From: Streptomyces sp. NRRL F-6492
Lineage (GTDB): Bacteria; Actinomycetota; Actinomycetes; Streptomycetales; Streptomycetaceae
Direction of reading: 5' to 3'
Length of the DNA: 64,000 nucleotides
NCBI RefSeq assembly: GCF_001280125.1
Contig: NZ_LGEG01000277.1
Coordinates: forward strand, 1-64,000
Part shown: in pieces, positions 19,437 to 28,241 of the stretch
Layout: each line of letters starts with the position of its first letter
Position numbering within the stretch: position 1 is the stretch's first letter
Translations under genes and position numbers: made by a program
The notes under the pieces: generated by a model
The model's input: only the letters and a program-made list of their open reading frames with translations
The model's database searches: none
Told to the model about the DNA's origin: nothing

Positions 19437-19987
19437 GTGGAATCACCCCTTCGGGGCGCTTCCGGAAGGTCGGCCTCGGTGAGCAGGGAATGGAGGGTGA
19501 CGTTGTGTTCGGCCAGCAGTGTTCGTCCGCCGAGTGGGCGCTCGAGGACGCACAACGCGTTGCTGACCGGCGCACCCGCGATCCGCAGGATGCGGGCCAT
19601 GGCGAGCAGTTGTCCGCCGGAGCGCACCACGTCGTCGACAAGGACGGTCCGACGGCCGGTGAAGGCGGCGCCCTCGATCTGCCGACGGGAGCCGTATCCC
19701 TTCGGCCGGCGGCGCAGGAAGACGGCGGGCAGGCCGGTGGCGGCGGACAGGGCGACGACGAGGGGAACGCCGCCGAGTTCGATGCCGGCGAGGAGCTGGG
19801 TGTCTCCGGGTACGAGGGGGACCATGGCGGCGGCGGTGTCGCGCAGCAGCTCGGGATCGGCGGCCAGGCGGTACTCGTCGAAGTAGCGGTCGAGCCTCGC
19901 GCCGTCGGCGAGGTGGAAGGGGGCGGTGACGAGGGCGGTCTCGGCGAGCCGGACGGTGAGGTCGGGCGGGCGCGTGCTGGTGGTCAT
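19433..19987 (-). CDS. PyrE-like phosphoribosyltransferase
   Basis: A 184-residue type I phosphoribosyltransferase. The PRPP loop is VLVDDVVRSGGQ (residues 115-126), with the two acidic residues that bind the ribose; the PPi loop is near GIELGGVPLV (68-77); and a catalytic Lys/Arg loop (RRRPKGYGSRRQIEG) lies before the PRPP loop as in orotate phosphoribosyltransferases. It should join a base to PRPP or run the reverse reaction. The housekeeping pyrE is expected elsewhere, so this is a specialised version. It overlaps both neighbours by 4 bases. Coupling with a LOG-type protein, which can split nucleoside monophosphates, points to base exchange or building of an unusual nucleotide. Confidence 0.85.
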   Translation of the reverse strand: MTTSTRPPDLTVRLAETALVTAPFHLADGARLDRYFDEYRLAADPELLRDTAAAMVPLVPGDTQLLAGIELGGVPLVVALSAATGLPAVFLRRRPKGYGSRRQIEGAAFTGRRTVLVDDVVRSGGQLLAMARILRIAGAPVSNALCVLERPLGGRTLLAEHNVTLHSLLTEADLPEAPRRGDST

Positions 19988-20592
19988 GCTCCTCCGATCG
20001 GTGCCGTCTCAACCAAGTCGAGAGCGACGAGGCGGTCGCGGAAGTCTTCGGCGGACTCGGCGGTGCCGAGGAAGCCGAGGGGCCGGGTCGGGGTCTCGTA
20101 CAGCCACTCCTCCTCGCGCAGGAGGGTGAGCAGGCGCCGCGCGGAGGCCCCGGCGAGGAAGACCGGTACGGGCCGGACGGTGGTCGCGTAGTACATGGCG
20201 GCGGTCAGCTCGTGGAGGGTGCCGACGCCTCCGCCCATGGCGACGACGAGGTCGGCGTGGTTCAGATAGTGGTTGAGCCGGGCGCCGAGGTCAGGGAGGT
20301 GGACGGACGTGGTGGTGTACGGGTTGAACGCGCCCCACTCATCGTGCTTGCCGATCAAGGTCACCGCAGTGACCAGGGCGCCCCCGGACGACGCACCACG
20401 CGCGGCGGCCTCCATCAGGCCGTTGTAGCCGCCGTGCAGGAGCTGGTAGCCCGCTCCTGCCAAGGCGCGGCCGATCTCCTCGGCCAGCCTCTCCTCGTCG
20501 TCGGAGGCGGGGCGGACCCCGCCGAAGAAGACTGCGGTCAGGCCCTGGCGGGCCCGGTCTGCGGCCGGGCCCGCCAGGTGGAGCGCGTTCAC
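19984..20592 (-). CDS. LOG/SLOG-family nucleotide-binding protein
   Basis: A 202-residue Rossmann-like protein of the LOG (lysine decarboxylase-like) group. It has GGYNGLMEAAARG at 54-66 and GGGVGTLHELT at 120-130, the signatures used to bind nucleotide phosphate and to place the catalytic Glu/Arg in cytokinin-activating LOG enzymes. The second motif starts MGGGVGT rather than the canonical PGGxGT, so activity may differ. LOG enzymes release base from nucleoside 5'-monophosphates; related SLOG proteins bind or make nucleotide signals. Here it is translated together with a phosphoribosyltransferase, a HAD phosphatase and a nucleotidyltransferase. Confidence 0.82.
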   Translation of the reverse strand: MNALHLAGPAADRARQGLTAVFFGGVRPASDDEERLAEEIGRALAGAGYQLLHGGYNGLMEAAARGASSGGALVTAVTLIGKHDEWGAFNPYTTTSVHLPDLGARLNHYLNHADLVVAMGGGVGTLHELTAAMYYATTVRPVPVFLAGASARRLLTLLREEEWLYETPTRPLGFLGTAESAEDFRDRLVALDLVETAPIGGA

Positions 20593-21461
20593 ATCAGCTC
20601 CAGGTAGGTGCGGTACGCGGCGATGGCGTCCTCCAGGCCGCGCAGGGCTTCGGGGCAGGCCCGCTCAACCAGGGCGAGCGTCCGTTCGACGGCCGCGTCG
20701 ACGTCGGCGGCGAGGGGAACGGCCGGTGCACCGATCGCCGCCTCCAGGTCGCCGAGGCAGGCCCGGCCGATCGGGGTGATGGCGATCTCCTCGCGCAACT
20801 GGTACCAGCCCCAGAACCGCGAGGCGGGTGCCAGAGCGGCCTTGATCAGGTCCTTCGTCGCGGTGTGGAGGCGGTGCCACTCGGAGTACGCGACGAACCG
20901 CTGGCCGCGCCTGATGCGCTTGTGCAGCAGGACCGCCAGGACCAGGTGCTCGATGAGCAGCTCGGCACAGGTACGGGGCCGGGCGAGGAACTCGGCCGCG
21001 AACCGCTCGGCGACCGCCGTTCCCTCGGCCGGGACGAGCGCCGGCTCGCGGTCGAGGAGTAAGGCGGTGTCGACCGTCGCCCGGAGACGTGGGATGCGCG
21101 ACGCGGGCACCAGATAGATGTCGATCTGGTGCAGGCGCCCCTCGTCCGGGACGAGGAAGACCATGCCGACGCCGCCGAGGTCCGCGACGATCGTGTCGCG
21201 CCACCCGGGCAGCAGGGCGCCGGCCTCGGTGGACATCAGGTCGTCCAGGGACTCGACGAACGGGGGCAGGTCGGCGTCCTGGACGCCGACGACGAAGTCG
21301 ACGTCCGAAAGGCGGTCGGCCGTTCCGTGGGCCAGCGATCCCCTCACCATCAGGTGCGTGACGGCCGGCGAGGTGGCCAGGATGTCGGCGAGCCGGGACA
21401 GCAGCGGGAGCTGGGACGGGCGGTTGGCGAAGGTGAGTTCCGCCAGGTGCAGGGTGGGCAC
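20589..21461 (-). CDS. MNT-type nucleotidyltransferase
   Basis: A 290-residue protein with a Pol-beta-fold nucleotidyltransferase domain. The motif RGSLAHGTADRLSDVDF (residues 40-56) supplies the GS pair and metal-binding Asp 53 and 55; a third Asp lies at 114 in HQIDIYLV. The remaining 170 residues are helical, as in aminoglycoside adenylyltransferases and related small-molecule or tRNA/protein modifiers. It probably moves an NMP group onto an unknown acceptor. Its start follows the oxygenase gene by 39 bases, and its stop overlaps the LOG gene. A minimal MNT antitoxin is an alternative, but it is longer than those and no HEPN toxin is near. Confidence 0.82.
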   Translation of the reverse strand: MPTLHLAELTFANRPSQLPLLSRLADILATSPAVTHLMVRGSLAHGTADRLSDVDFVVGVQDADLPPFVESLDDLMSTEAGALLPGWRDTIVADLGGVGMVFLVPDEGRLHQIDIYLVPASRIPRLRATVDTALLLDREPALVPAEGTAVAERFAAEFLARPRTCAELLIEHLVLAVLLHKRIRRGQRFVAYSEWHRLHTATKDLIKAALAPASRFWGWYQLREEIAITPIGRACLGDLEAAIGAPAVPLAADVDAAVERTLALVERACPEALRGLEDAIAAYRTYLELM

Positions 21462-21500
21462 GTGCGTCCTCCGATCGGATGCTGGTGTGAGCCGTGGCGG

Positions 21501-22331
21501 TCAGGCCGTGAGGGCGAGGAGGCGGCGCTTGGCCGACGTCCAGCGCATGGCGGCCTCCTTGTCGCCGAGCGATGTGTGGAGCTCGGCGATCAGGTCGTAG
21601 ACCGCCCCCTCCGGCAGGGCGTAGGTGTAGAAGAGCCGCAGCAGCATCCGCTCGGCCGCGTCCGTGTAGCCGAGACCGGCCATGCCGCGGGCCGCCTGGA
21701 GCCGCTCGGCGAGCACCGATGGGTCGGCCGTAGGCAGCGGCTCGGCCGATTCAGGCTGGAGTGCGGGCCGGCGGGCGAGGCGCCGGTAGGCGTCGTCGGC
21801 GTACACGTCGGCGATCAGGTGGATCCGGGCCGGTCCGAGCAGGTTGCACACCCCGTGGGCGTACGTCGGCGTCAGCCGCCAGATCCGTCCGCCGGTCATG
21901 TGGACCTTCGTGCCGCCGGTGACGAGGAACGCCGACGTGTTGGTGTGCAGGGGGATGTGCAGCCGGTGCCGCTCGATCTGGTCGAGCTCGTCGTAGTCGC
22001 GGTGCTCCCACAGGAAGGCGTTGGCCTCCAGCCGGGCGAGCCGGACCCACATGTAGTCCAGGCCGAGTTCGGTCAGCAGGGCGGCGGTGGCCGGCATCTG
22101 CGACAGCAGGTCGGTCGGCCTGGCCGCGCAGTCGCCGATCGTCACGTCGGCGGCGTCGCCGGACGCGTTCATCAGCGATGTCGTCAACCAGCCTCCCGAC
22201 TGGTAGGCGCCGTACTCGGCCTTCCATGGCGCCCGGGCCGTCAGGGCCTCGTGGCGCATCCGTTCCAACTGAACGGAGTCGACGGTGTCGAGCTGGGCGA
22301 TCTGCCCGGCAAGGGCGGTCAAGGTGTCCAT
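21501..22331 (-). CDS. Asp/Asn beta-hydroxylase-like Fe(II)/2OG oxygenase
   Basis: A 276-residue protein starting at ATG 22331 after a GGGAGG ribosome site. Residues 30-180 match the aspartyl/asparaginyl beta-hydroxylase fold: WEHRDY gives the HxD iron ligands (His110, Asp112), RHRLHIPLHTN is a family block, YAHGVCN gives the distal His159, and GPARIHLIADVY gives the 2-oxoglutarate Arg169. The C-terminal 80 residues are a helical extension. Bacterial relatives include free-amino-acid hydroxylases such as proline hydroxylases as well as peptide hydroxylases. It is first in the operon with nucleotidyltransferase, LOG, phosphoribosyltransferase and HAD genes. Iron ligands are intact, so activity is likely; the substrate is unknown. 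Confidence 0.78.
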   Translation of the reverse strand: MDTLTALAGQIAQLDTVDSVQLERMRHEALTARAPWKAEYGAYQSGGWLTTSLMNASGDAADVTIGDCAARPTDLLSQMPATAALLTELGLDYMWVRLARLEANAFLWEHRDYDELDQIERHRLHIPLHTNTSAFLVTGGTKVHMTGGRIWRLTPTYAHGVCNLLGPARIHLIADVYADDAYRRLARRPALQPESAEPLPTADPSVLAERLQAARGMAGLGYTDAAERMLLRLFYTYALPEGAVYDLIAELHTSLGDKEAAMRWTSAKRRLLALTA

Positions 22332-22697
22332 CGGTTCCCTCCCGTCGCCGGCCCGCCCGTGAACGGGCCGGCGGGCACGTGGTGCTGGATGGGGGTGATC
22401 GGGCGTAGTCGCCGAGGCGGCCCGCAATCTCACGCTTCGTCGCCGGAGGTGCACGCACGGCGAAGTGGCGTTCAGCATGAGGGGGGACGGCAGGGCATGG
22501 ATACGACGTCACCACCGTCACGGAGCCGTCATCGCCGAATGGCCTGCGACCCGGTCGGCGACGCTCTCTGACCGTCGCGCGTCATGACTGCCGTCATGGC
22601 TGCCGTCATCTTCGTCGGCGAGCCACCGAAGGGGTTTTCCGTCGATCGGACAGGGCTATCGTCGGGTGGAGACGAACGGGTACGGAGAGGATCTGCC
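22332..22697. promoter_or_regulatory. Divergent promoter region with CGTCAT repeats
   Basis: A 366-base gap between the minus-strand oxygenase operon and the plus-strand regulator. It contains a GTCATGAC palindrome (22581-22588) followed by TGCCGTCAT twice at 12-base spacing (22589-22597 and 22601-22609), and another GCCGTCATC near 22526. These repeats are good operator candidates for the adjacent regulator. The regulator's ribosome site GGAGAGG is at 22684-22690. No clear -10/-35 box is recognised. Confidence 0.55.
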
Positions 22698-24137
22698 GTG
22701 GCTGAAACTCCCACGCTTTTACGGGTCTTGACGCTCCGGCGGCACTGGCAGGTCTACGAGACCTTCCGCCTTCGGTTCGAAGCGACGGCGACGTCGATCG
22801 CGGACGACGAGAACGACACGCGGCTCCGGGGCCTGTCGGTCTCGAAGCGGCAGTTCGAGCGCTGGTACGGCGGCGCCGTGAAGACCCGACCCTATCCCGA
22901 CCAGTGCAGGGTGCTGGAAGCGATGTTCGGCGTCGGCGTCGATCTCCTTCTCGCTCCCGCGCCGCAGGCCGTCGAACGGACCACGCCTGCGTCCGAATCC
23001 CCGCTCGTCATCCCGCCGCCCCGGTCAGCCCCTGTCCTCCTCCCCACCGAGCAGGCAGCGGCACTGCCTGTCGGCGGCCCGTTCAGCAGCGAGCCCCGCT
23101 TCAACGCGGGCACAACGGAATTGGAAAGGCAGGTCGCGATGGCGGCTCGTCGTGCGCTTCGGTTCACCGCGATGGCAGAGGGCAGCAGCATCGGTCCTGA
23201 GACCCTGGGACAGATCCATGACGAAGTGCGGCGTCTCACCGCCGCGTACCCCAGGCTGGCGTTGCCGACCCTGCTCGGCGACCTGGTCGAGGTGCAGGAC
23301 CTCACCTTCCGCCTGCTCGAACACGGCCGGGTCAAGCCCCTGCAGGCCCGTGAGCTGTACCTGCTCGCCGGGATCACGTCCGGCATGCTCGCCAAGGCCA
23401 GCCACGACCTGGGCAACCCGAGCGCCGCGATGATGCAGGCCCGTACTGCCTTCGTCTGCGCCGACAACGCCGACCACCAGGCCATGCGCGCCTGGGTCCG
23501 TTCCCTGCAATCGCTCATCTCCTACTGGGCCGGGCGCCCCGCCGAGGCGGCCGACTACGCCCTCCTCGGTCAGAGCACGGCCGACGACGTCCGCGGCACG
23601 ACCAGCGTCTGGTTGGCCTGTCTCTCCGCCCGCGCGCACGCTCTGATCGGCGACGCCGAGGCCACCCGTACCGCCATCCAGCAGGCCGAGGACGCCCGGG
23701 CCGCCGTCGTGCCCGACGACCTCGACGCCTTCGGCGGCATCATGACCTTCCCGGAGCCCCGGCAGCTCTACTACGTCGCCGAGGCCACCGTGCACCTCGG
23801 CGAGGATCCTGTGCTCGGCGAGAGCCGTTCCGAGGCCGCCGTCAGCGCTTACCGGAACGCCTCCGAGGACGAGTGGGCCTTCGGCGACGAGGCCGGCGCG
23901 CAGACCGACCTCGCGCTCGCACGCATCGCCCGGGGCGAGATCGAGGGTGCCATCGAGGCCGTACGGCCCGTACTCGACCTTCCCGTCGAGCAGAGGAACT
24001 TCGGCATCACGAGCAGCGCCCAGCGCGTCCATGCCGCACTGCACGCCGACGGGCGGCGGAACACCGGCGCTGCGGCCGACCTGCGCGGGGAGATCGAAGC
24101 CTTCACCGCCACCCCGACCTCCGTCCTCGTCCGATGA
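22698..24137 (+). CDS. HTH regulator with TPR-like domain
   Basis: A 479-residue protein from GTG 22698 (ribosome site GGAGAGG). The N-terminal 80 residues resemble actinobacterial helix-turn-helix proteins (LRGLSVSKRQFERWYGGAVK, then a segment ending EAMFGVGVDLLL). A Pro-rich linker (about 90-135) leads to about 300 residues of TPR-like helix pairs (ELYLLAGITSGMLAKASHDL; ARTAFVCADNADHQAMRAWV). Such TPR domains bind peptides or small ligands in Streptomyces regulators. It is divergent from the oxygenase operon across CGTCAT repeats and overlaps the following GNAT gene (ATGA). It is the natural candidate to control the operon in response to its product. Confidence 0.75.
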   Translation: MAETPTLLRVLTLRRHWQVYETFRLRFEATATSIADDENDTRLRGLSVSKRQFERWYGGAVKTRPYPDQCRVLEAMFGVGVDLLLAPAPQAVERTTPASESPLVIPPPRSAPVLLPTEQAAALPVGGPFSSEPRFNAGTTELERQVAMAARRALRFTAMAEGSSIGPETLGQIHDEVRRLTAAYPRLALPTLLGDLVEVQDLTFRLLEHGRVKPLQARELYLLAGITSGMLAKASHDLGNPSAAMMQARTAFVCADNADHQAMRAWVRSLQSLISYWAGRPAEAADYALLGQSTADDVRGTTSVWLACLSARAHALIGDAEATRTAIQQAEDARAAVVPDDLDAFGGIMTFPEPRQLYYVAEATVHLGEDPVLGESRSEAAVSAYRNASEDEWAFGDEAGAQTDLALARIARGEIEGAIEAVRPVLDLPVEQRNFGITSSAQRVHAALHADGRRNTGAAADLRGEIEAFTATPTSVLVR

Positions 24138-24769
24138 ACCCGCAGATAGGCTCCGCGCCCATGACCCCAGTCCATCTGACCGGCCCCCACCTGGCCCTGC
24201 GCGAAGTCGAACCCGAGGACGCCGATGCGCTCCTGGCCGTCTACGGCGACCCCGAGGCGACCCGGCACCTCAGCTTCGAACCACGTACCCTCGAGCAGGT
24301 CCAGGCGATCGTCGACCGGTCCGTCACCTCCGCCTCGGACACGCCCAGGACCGAGTACTGCCTTGCCATCACCCGGCGTGGTGAGCATCGCTTGATCGGC
24401 TACGCGCGTCTGGCGACCGAACCACAGCAAGCGGCCACGATCGGATTCGCTCTGCACCCGGCCGAATGGGGTAAGGGCCTCGGCACCGAGACCGTCCACC
24501 TGCTGTGCGCGCTCGGCTTCCGGACGCTCGGTCTGCACCGCATCTGGGCAGCTCGCTCGCCCCTCAACGAGGCGTCCGCGCGAACCCTCCTGCGGGCGGG
24601 CATGACCGAGGACGGCCGGATCCGCGACCACGTCTTCGTCCGCGGAGCGTGGCGGGACTCGATCACCTACTCGATCCTGGAGCACGAGTGGGCCCCGATC
24701 GACGGCATCGATGCCGAAGGTTGCCCGTCCGCTGCCTCGCCCGACGCGAACTACGGCCAAGAGGGGTGA
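24134..24769 (+). CDS. RimJ/RimL-type GNAT acetyltransferase
   Basis: A 211-residue GNAT enzyme started at ATG 24134, overlapping the regulator stop (ATGA); ATG 24161 is an alternative. The N-terminal LRLREVEPEDADALLAVYGD-like stretch (LALREVEPEDADALLAVYGD), a mid-domain IGFALHPAEWGKGLGTE with the acetyl-CoA loop, and HRIWAARSPLNEASARTLLR are the standard RimJ/RimL layout. These enzymes acetylate protein N-termini, amino acids or amine metabolites. Translational coupling to the regulator ties it to the same locus, where it could be a tailoring or self-protection enzyme. Confidence 0.85.
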   Translation: MNPQIGSAPMTPVHLTGPHLALREVEPEDADALLAVYGDPEATRHLSFEPRTLEQVQAIVDRSVTSASDTPRTEYCLAITRRGEHRLIGYARLATEPQQAATIGFALHPAEWGKGLGTETVHLLCALGFRTLGLHRIWAARSPLNEASARTLLRAGMTEDGRIRDHVFVRGAWRDSITYSILEHEWAPIDGIDAEGCPSAASPDANYGQEG

Positions 24770-24773
24770 ACCG

Positions 24774-25145
24774 GTGATCACCGAGGCGGGCTTACTGCAC
24801 CATCTGGTGATCCCCGGCATCGCCGAATTCGCGCGCGGCGGTCTGCCCGCCTCACCGGCCACCGACGACGGCAACGACTGGGTCGACGGGGTCTGCTGGC
24901 TCTACTGCGGAGAGCAGTGGACCCGTGTCTTGTGGATCGGGCCGGCGAGCGTGGCTGGTGCCCAGGCCCCGATGTACGCCTGTGCTCCCTGCATCGAGGA
25001 ACTTCAACAGCGGGTCTGGCGATCCATCCTTCACCGTGATGAGCCTGTTCGGACGGCACCGTGTGACGTTCCTGTCGAAGCGGCTACGCGTACCGGAACG
25101 AGGGGCGGCCGCCATCGAGGCCGCAGCAAACTTCTACGTCGCTAG
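24774..25145 (+). CDS. Small Cys-containing hypothetical protein
   Basis: A 123-residue protein from GTG 24774 with GAGGGG upstream, 4 bases after the GNAT gene. It contains CWLYCGEQWTRVLWIG and YACAPCIEEL, two CxxC-like pairs that could bind zinc, then a basic tail rich in Arg and Gly. I do not recognise the family; similar small zinc-ribbon proteins are common in Streptomyces regulatory loci. It is the last gene of the regulator-GNAT operon. Confidence 0.6.
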   Translation: MITEAGLLHHLVIPGIAEFARGGLPASPATDDGNDWVDGVCWLYCGEQWTRVLWIGPASVAGAQAPMYACAPCIEELQQRVWRSILHRDEPVRTAPCDVPVEAATRTGTRGGRHRGRSKLLRR

Positions 25146-25170
25146 CGAACTGCCTGGCCGCCAACATGGC

Positions 25171-25199
25171 AGTGCCCCGGCCTGTGGGGCCGGGGCACT
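25171..25199. terminator. Bidirectional terminator
   Basis: A 12-bp perfect stem (25171-25182 with 25188-25199) and 5-nt loop lie between convergent genes: the small Cys protein on the plus strand and a membrane protein on the minus strand. Confidence 0.75.
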
Positions 25200-25212
25200 C
25201 CATGATCTTCTG

Positions 25213-25464
25213 TTACCTACGGATATGGACCGTCACGGTGAGAACCGTGCTGGCAACCGTGCCCCCGGCGAACACGGAACCGCCGAACCACGCGACTGCG
25301 GGGATCTGCTCCGTCTCGCCGAGAGCGACCATGAAAAGCACAACGGCCATCGCCAGAAGCGCCACCAGCCCAGGAAGCCACTGGCCAGCGCGCTCAAGGT
25401 GGTCTGCCGCGCCACTTGCTGTACTAATTGCGGTACGGTCGGTTGTTGCCGCTTCAGGGTTCAT
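25213..25464 (-). CDS. Small two-helix membrane protein
   Basis: An 83-residue protein starting at ATG 25464 with an AAAGGA ribosome site. After about 30 hydrophilic residues come two membrane helices (WLPGLVALLAMAVVLFMVAL and VAWFGGSVFAGGTVASTVL), ending with a basic IRR. Small membrane proteins of this shape are frequent in actinobacterial conjugative elements, where some affect plasmid spread (Spd), but this one has no recognised family. It is codirectional with, and downstream of, the relaxase gene. Confidence 0.6.
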   Translation of the reverse strand: MNPEAATTDRTAISTASGAADHLERAGQWLPGLVALLAMAVVLFMVALGETEQIPAVAWFGGSVFAGGTVASTVLTVTVHIRR

Positions 25465-25839
25465 ATTCAGTCCTTTTGGTACGGATCGGATACGGCCTCC
25501 TGTGCGGTTTCGGGGAGCCCCGCGCTGCACCTTGCCGGCAAGCTGGGGTGCAGTGCTGGGGCTCCTCTTCGCCGTGCGGGAGCTTTACGGGAACACGGAG
25601 CGCTCCGATGCCCCCGCCCCTGGCGTAAATCTCTACCGAGGGTCGGGAGTTCCCGATGCCGCATCCTCCCCCTACTCCCAGCGGGAGCGCCAATCCGGCA
25701 CCCTCTGGTGTCACACGAAAAGCGCCACTGAGTCTTTCTAGGTGCTGACGGTGACCTCTCACTTGACTTTGTGGCGATTCTGCTTACGGCATTCAGGCAG
25801 CACCGGTCTCGCTGAGGGCGTACTGCCGCAGCAAGGTGA
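25465..25839. other. Gene-free stretch downstream of relaxase
   Basis: About 375 bases with somewhat lower GC and no supported gene. Frames here lack ribosome sites and recognisable domains. It should contain the 3' end of the relaxase message and the promoter for the small membrane protein. Confidence 0.4.
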
Positions 25840-27545
25840 TCAGCGCCGCCGCGCATGCGACGGCGGCTGCACGGCGGCGGGCGCGCCCGTCGCAGGGTGG
25901 ACCGGGGTGCCGGGGCGTCGTGTGGTGCTGCGGGCCATGGCTGCTTGGGCGCGGGGGCTGGGGGTGTGGCGTTGGCCGAGGCGGTGGATGCGCCAGGTCA
26001 GGGTGCGGGCGGGGTTGCGGGCGTCGTCGAGGGGGCGTTGGCCGAGAGCCTGGTCGAGGAGGGTGGCCGGGTTGTGGCCGGCGGTTTCCGCGCCGGCGAG
26101 GACGGTGGCGAGGGCGTCCCAGGCGGGGTCCTTCAGGATGCGGTCGGCATGCTCGGGGATGGCCTGCTGGAGGTGGCGGGCGTAGCGCTGTTTGGTCTGG
26201 GCGCCGGGGGTGCAGCGGGCGAGGCCGTCCAGGACCGGGGCGGCGACGTGGGCGTAGGCGGCCTGGAGGTGGGTGAGGGTCTGTTCCGCGGCGGCTTCCT
26301 GCTGGGCGTGCTGGTGGGTGTGGTGCCAGTGCCGGGCGAAGGCCACGGCGATGAGGACGGCGTCCAGCAGCATCGCCAGCCCGGACCCCTCGCGCGTTGT
26401 GGCGGGGGTGAGCAGGATGGTCTGGATGCTGCGGCGCAGGACGCGGGTGCTGTCGAGGTCGGCGGTGATGCGGGAGCGGGTGGCGCGCTCGAAGAGGGCG
26501 GCGGCTCGTTCGAGTTCCCGTTTCGCCTCGGCCGGTGCGGTGAGCGGCAACAGGTCGAGGGCTTCTCCAAGGGCGACGAGCTGGCCCTGGGCGGTGTGGT
26601 CGCTGCTGTGGGTGAGGTGGTCGGGGATGCGTTCGGTGGCGGCGGTGGCCTGGTGCCAGGGGTCGACCGGCCGCGCGGGGACGGGTTCGGGGCTGGTGGT
26701 GGTGAGGCGGTGGCGGATCTTGGGCAGGGAGAGGTCACCGGCGAGGGTGGAGCCGGAGAACCAGACCGGTTCGCCGTGTTTGTTGAGGTCGCCGGGCAGG
26801 GCGACGCTGTAGCCGAGGGTGTCGCCGGACGGTCCGGTCTTGGGCCGCACGTTCACGCCGGTCGCTTCCAGCAGGGCGAAGAACTCGGTCTCGGTGGAGG
26901 CTGCGGCCACCGCGCGGCGGACGCGCCGGCGCAGGATCTGGCGGGTCGTGGTGTCCTGGCCCTGGCGTTTGGCCTTGAAGTGTTCCTTGCTGGTGGGGCG
27001 TTTGGCGGCGGTGCCGTCGCCGGGGTTGAGCCGGCGCAGGCCGAGGTCGATCTCGATCTTGCGGGCTTCGTGCTGGGCGGCGCGGATGTCGTGGTCGCGG
27101 CGGGGCGGCGGCCGTCCTGGCGGACGAGGGTGGCGGCGATGTGGATGTGGTCGTCGGCGTGCCGGACGGCGACCCAGCGGCAGGCTTCCTCGTCGCCTTC
27201 GGGGGCGATGCCGGCGGCGGCCACGATCCGGCGGGCGATGTCCGCCCACTGGGCGTCGGTCAGGATCGGGTCCTCGGGTGCGGCGCGGACCGGGCAGTGC
27301 CACACCGTGGTGGCCGGGGCCTTGTTGCCGAGCATGTTCACGGGCTGGTCGAGCTGCGCGGCGAGCTGGTCCTCGACGTCCTTGGCGTTGCGGTGGGGGC
27401 TGCGGCCGGGGTCGGGGGCGAAGCCGTTCCAGGACGCCACCAGGTGGGGGTCGGTGTGCTCGTTGGCGGAGCCCGGGCCGTAGAGGTAGCCGATCAGGCG
27501 GCGGGTGGCGCGGGCCCCTTTGCCGAGGATGATCTTCGGTATCAC
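25840..27545 (-). pseudogene. MobA/TraI-type relaxase, frameshifted
   Basis: The N-terminal 148 residues carry the relaxase domain, with candidate Tyr 20/22 and the metal-binding motif RHADDHIHIAATL (His129, Asp132, His133, His135). Near 27102-27110, in a run of G/C, the frame changes: reading resumes in a second frame as RDHDIRAAQHEARKIEIDLG and continues for about 420 residues to the stop at 25840. Adding one base restores a single protein of about 565 residues typical of actinobacterial relaxases. This is either a real loss of function, a sequencing error in a homopolymer, or slippage. A relaxase nicks oriT and starts single-strand transfer, unlike the TraB double-strand route usual in Streptomyces. 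Confidence 0.8.
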
Positions 27546-27549
27546 GAGG

Positions 27550-28131
27550 TCACCGTCCCGAGGTCACGTGGGCGACGGCCACGTCCACGTCGGCGATCGA
27601 CGTCTCGATGTGGCTCAGCAGCCGCCGCACGAGGTCCGCTTCGGGCCAGGGGCCGTCCTGGTTGAGGTGGCGGGTGAGCTGGTTGAGGTTGTTGCCGACC
27701 TGGGCAAGCCGCCCGTTGGCGGCCATCAGCGCCTTGACCGTGGCTCGGTAGTCGGCGACCGCGGCAGCGGGGTCGTCGGAGCGGGCGGCGGCGAGCGAGG
27801 TCTCGGCGACGTAGCCGCCGACCGACATGCGGCTCAAGCGGGCGGCGGTCACGAGGAGGGCGAACTCGTTGTCGCTGAAGCGCGGGTGGACACGCTTCTC
27901 ACGCAGCATGGGCTCACGCAGACGACGACGCGGCACGGACGACGGCGAGGTCTCTTCCCGAGTCGGCTCCCCCGGGCCGGCCGACACCGGCGCCCCCTCG
28001 GCGCCGGAAACCTCCGCCACCCTGGGGGCGGAGGCCGGGTAAGGACTCCTTACCCGACAACTTGCTGCGCGGTCGAGGCCGGTGGCCGTCTCTTGCTGGG
28101 TGGTGGGGAGTTCGTGGTTCGGGTCGTGCAT
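27550..28131 (-). CDS. mobC: MobC-like relaxosome protein
   Basis: A 193-residue protein. The first 75 residues are disordered; residues 77-185 match MobC proteins: REKRVHPRFSDNEFALLV, SRMSVGGYVAETSL, then the helix containing NLNQLTRHLN. MobC assists the relaxase by opening DNA at oriT. The gene ends 4 bases before the relaxase start, and an inverted repeat lies just upstream, so oriT may be within 28132-28241. Confidence 0.83.
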   Translation of the reverse strand: MHDPNHELPTTQQETATGLDRAASCRVRSPYPASAPRVAEVSGAEGAPVSAGPGEPTREETSPSSVPRRRLREPMLREKRVHPRFSDNEFALLVTAARLSRMSVGGYVAETSLAAARSDDPAAAVADYRATVKALMAANGRLAQVGNNLNQLTRHLNQDGPWPEADLVRRLLSHIETSIADVDVAVAHVTSGR

Positions 28132-28172
28132 GGATCGGTTCTCCGTGGGTGCTTGGCTGTGTGCGGCCGGCC

Positions 28173-28206
28173 CCGTGTCCCCGCGCTCGGTTGCACGGGG
28201 ACACGG
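28173..28206. repeat. 11-bp inverted repeat upstream of mobC
   Basis: Arms 28173-28183 and 28196-28206 pair perfectly around a 12-nt loop, between the end of the DUF2637 gene and mobC. It may be a terminator, or part of oriT, which commonly lies beside mobC. Confidence 0.5.
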
Positions 28207-28241
28207 AATGCGCCGGAGGGCAGTTCGGGGCGCTGTGAGGG

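Noticed and set aside
20589..21461. MNT/HEPN toxin-antitoxin pair
   Set aside because: The nucleotidyltransferase is longer than MNT antitoxins and no HEPN-like gene is adjacent.
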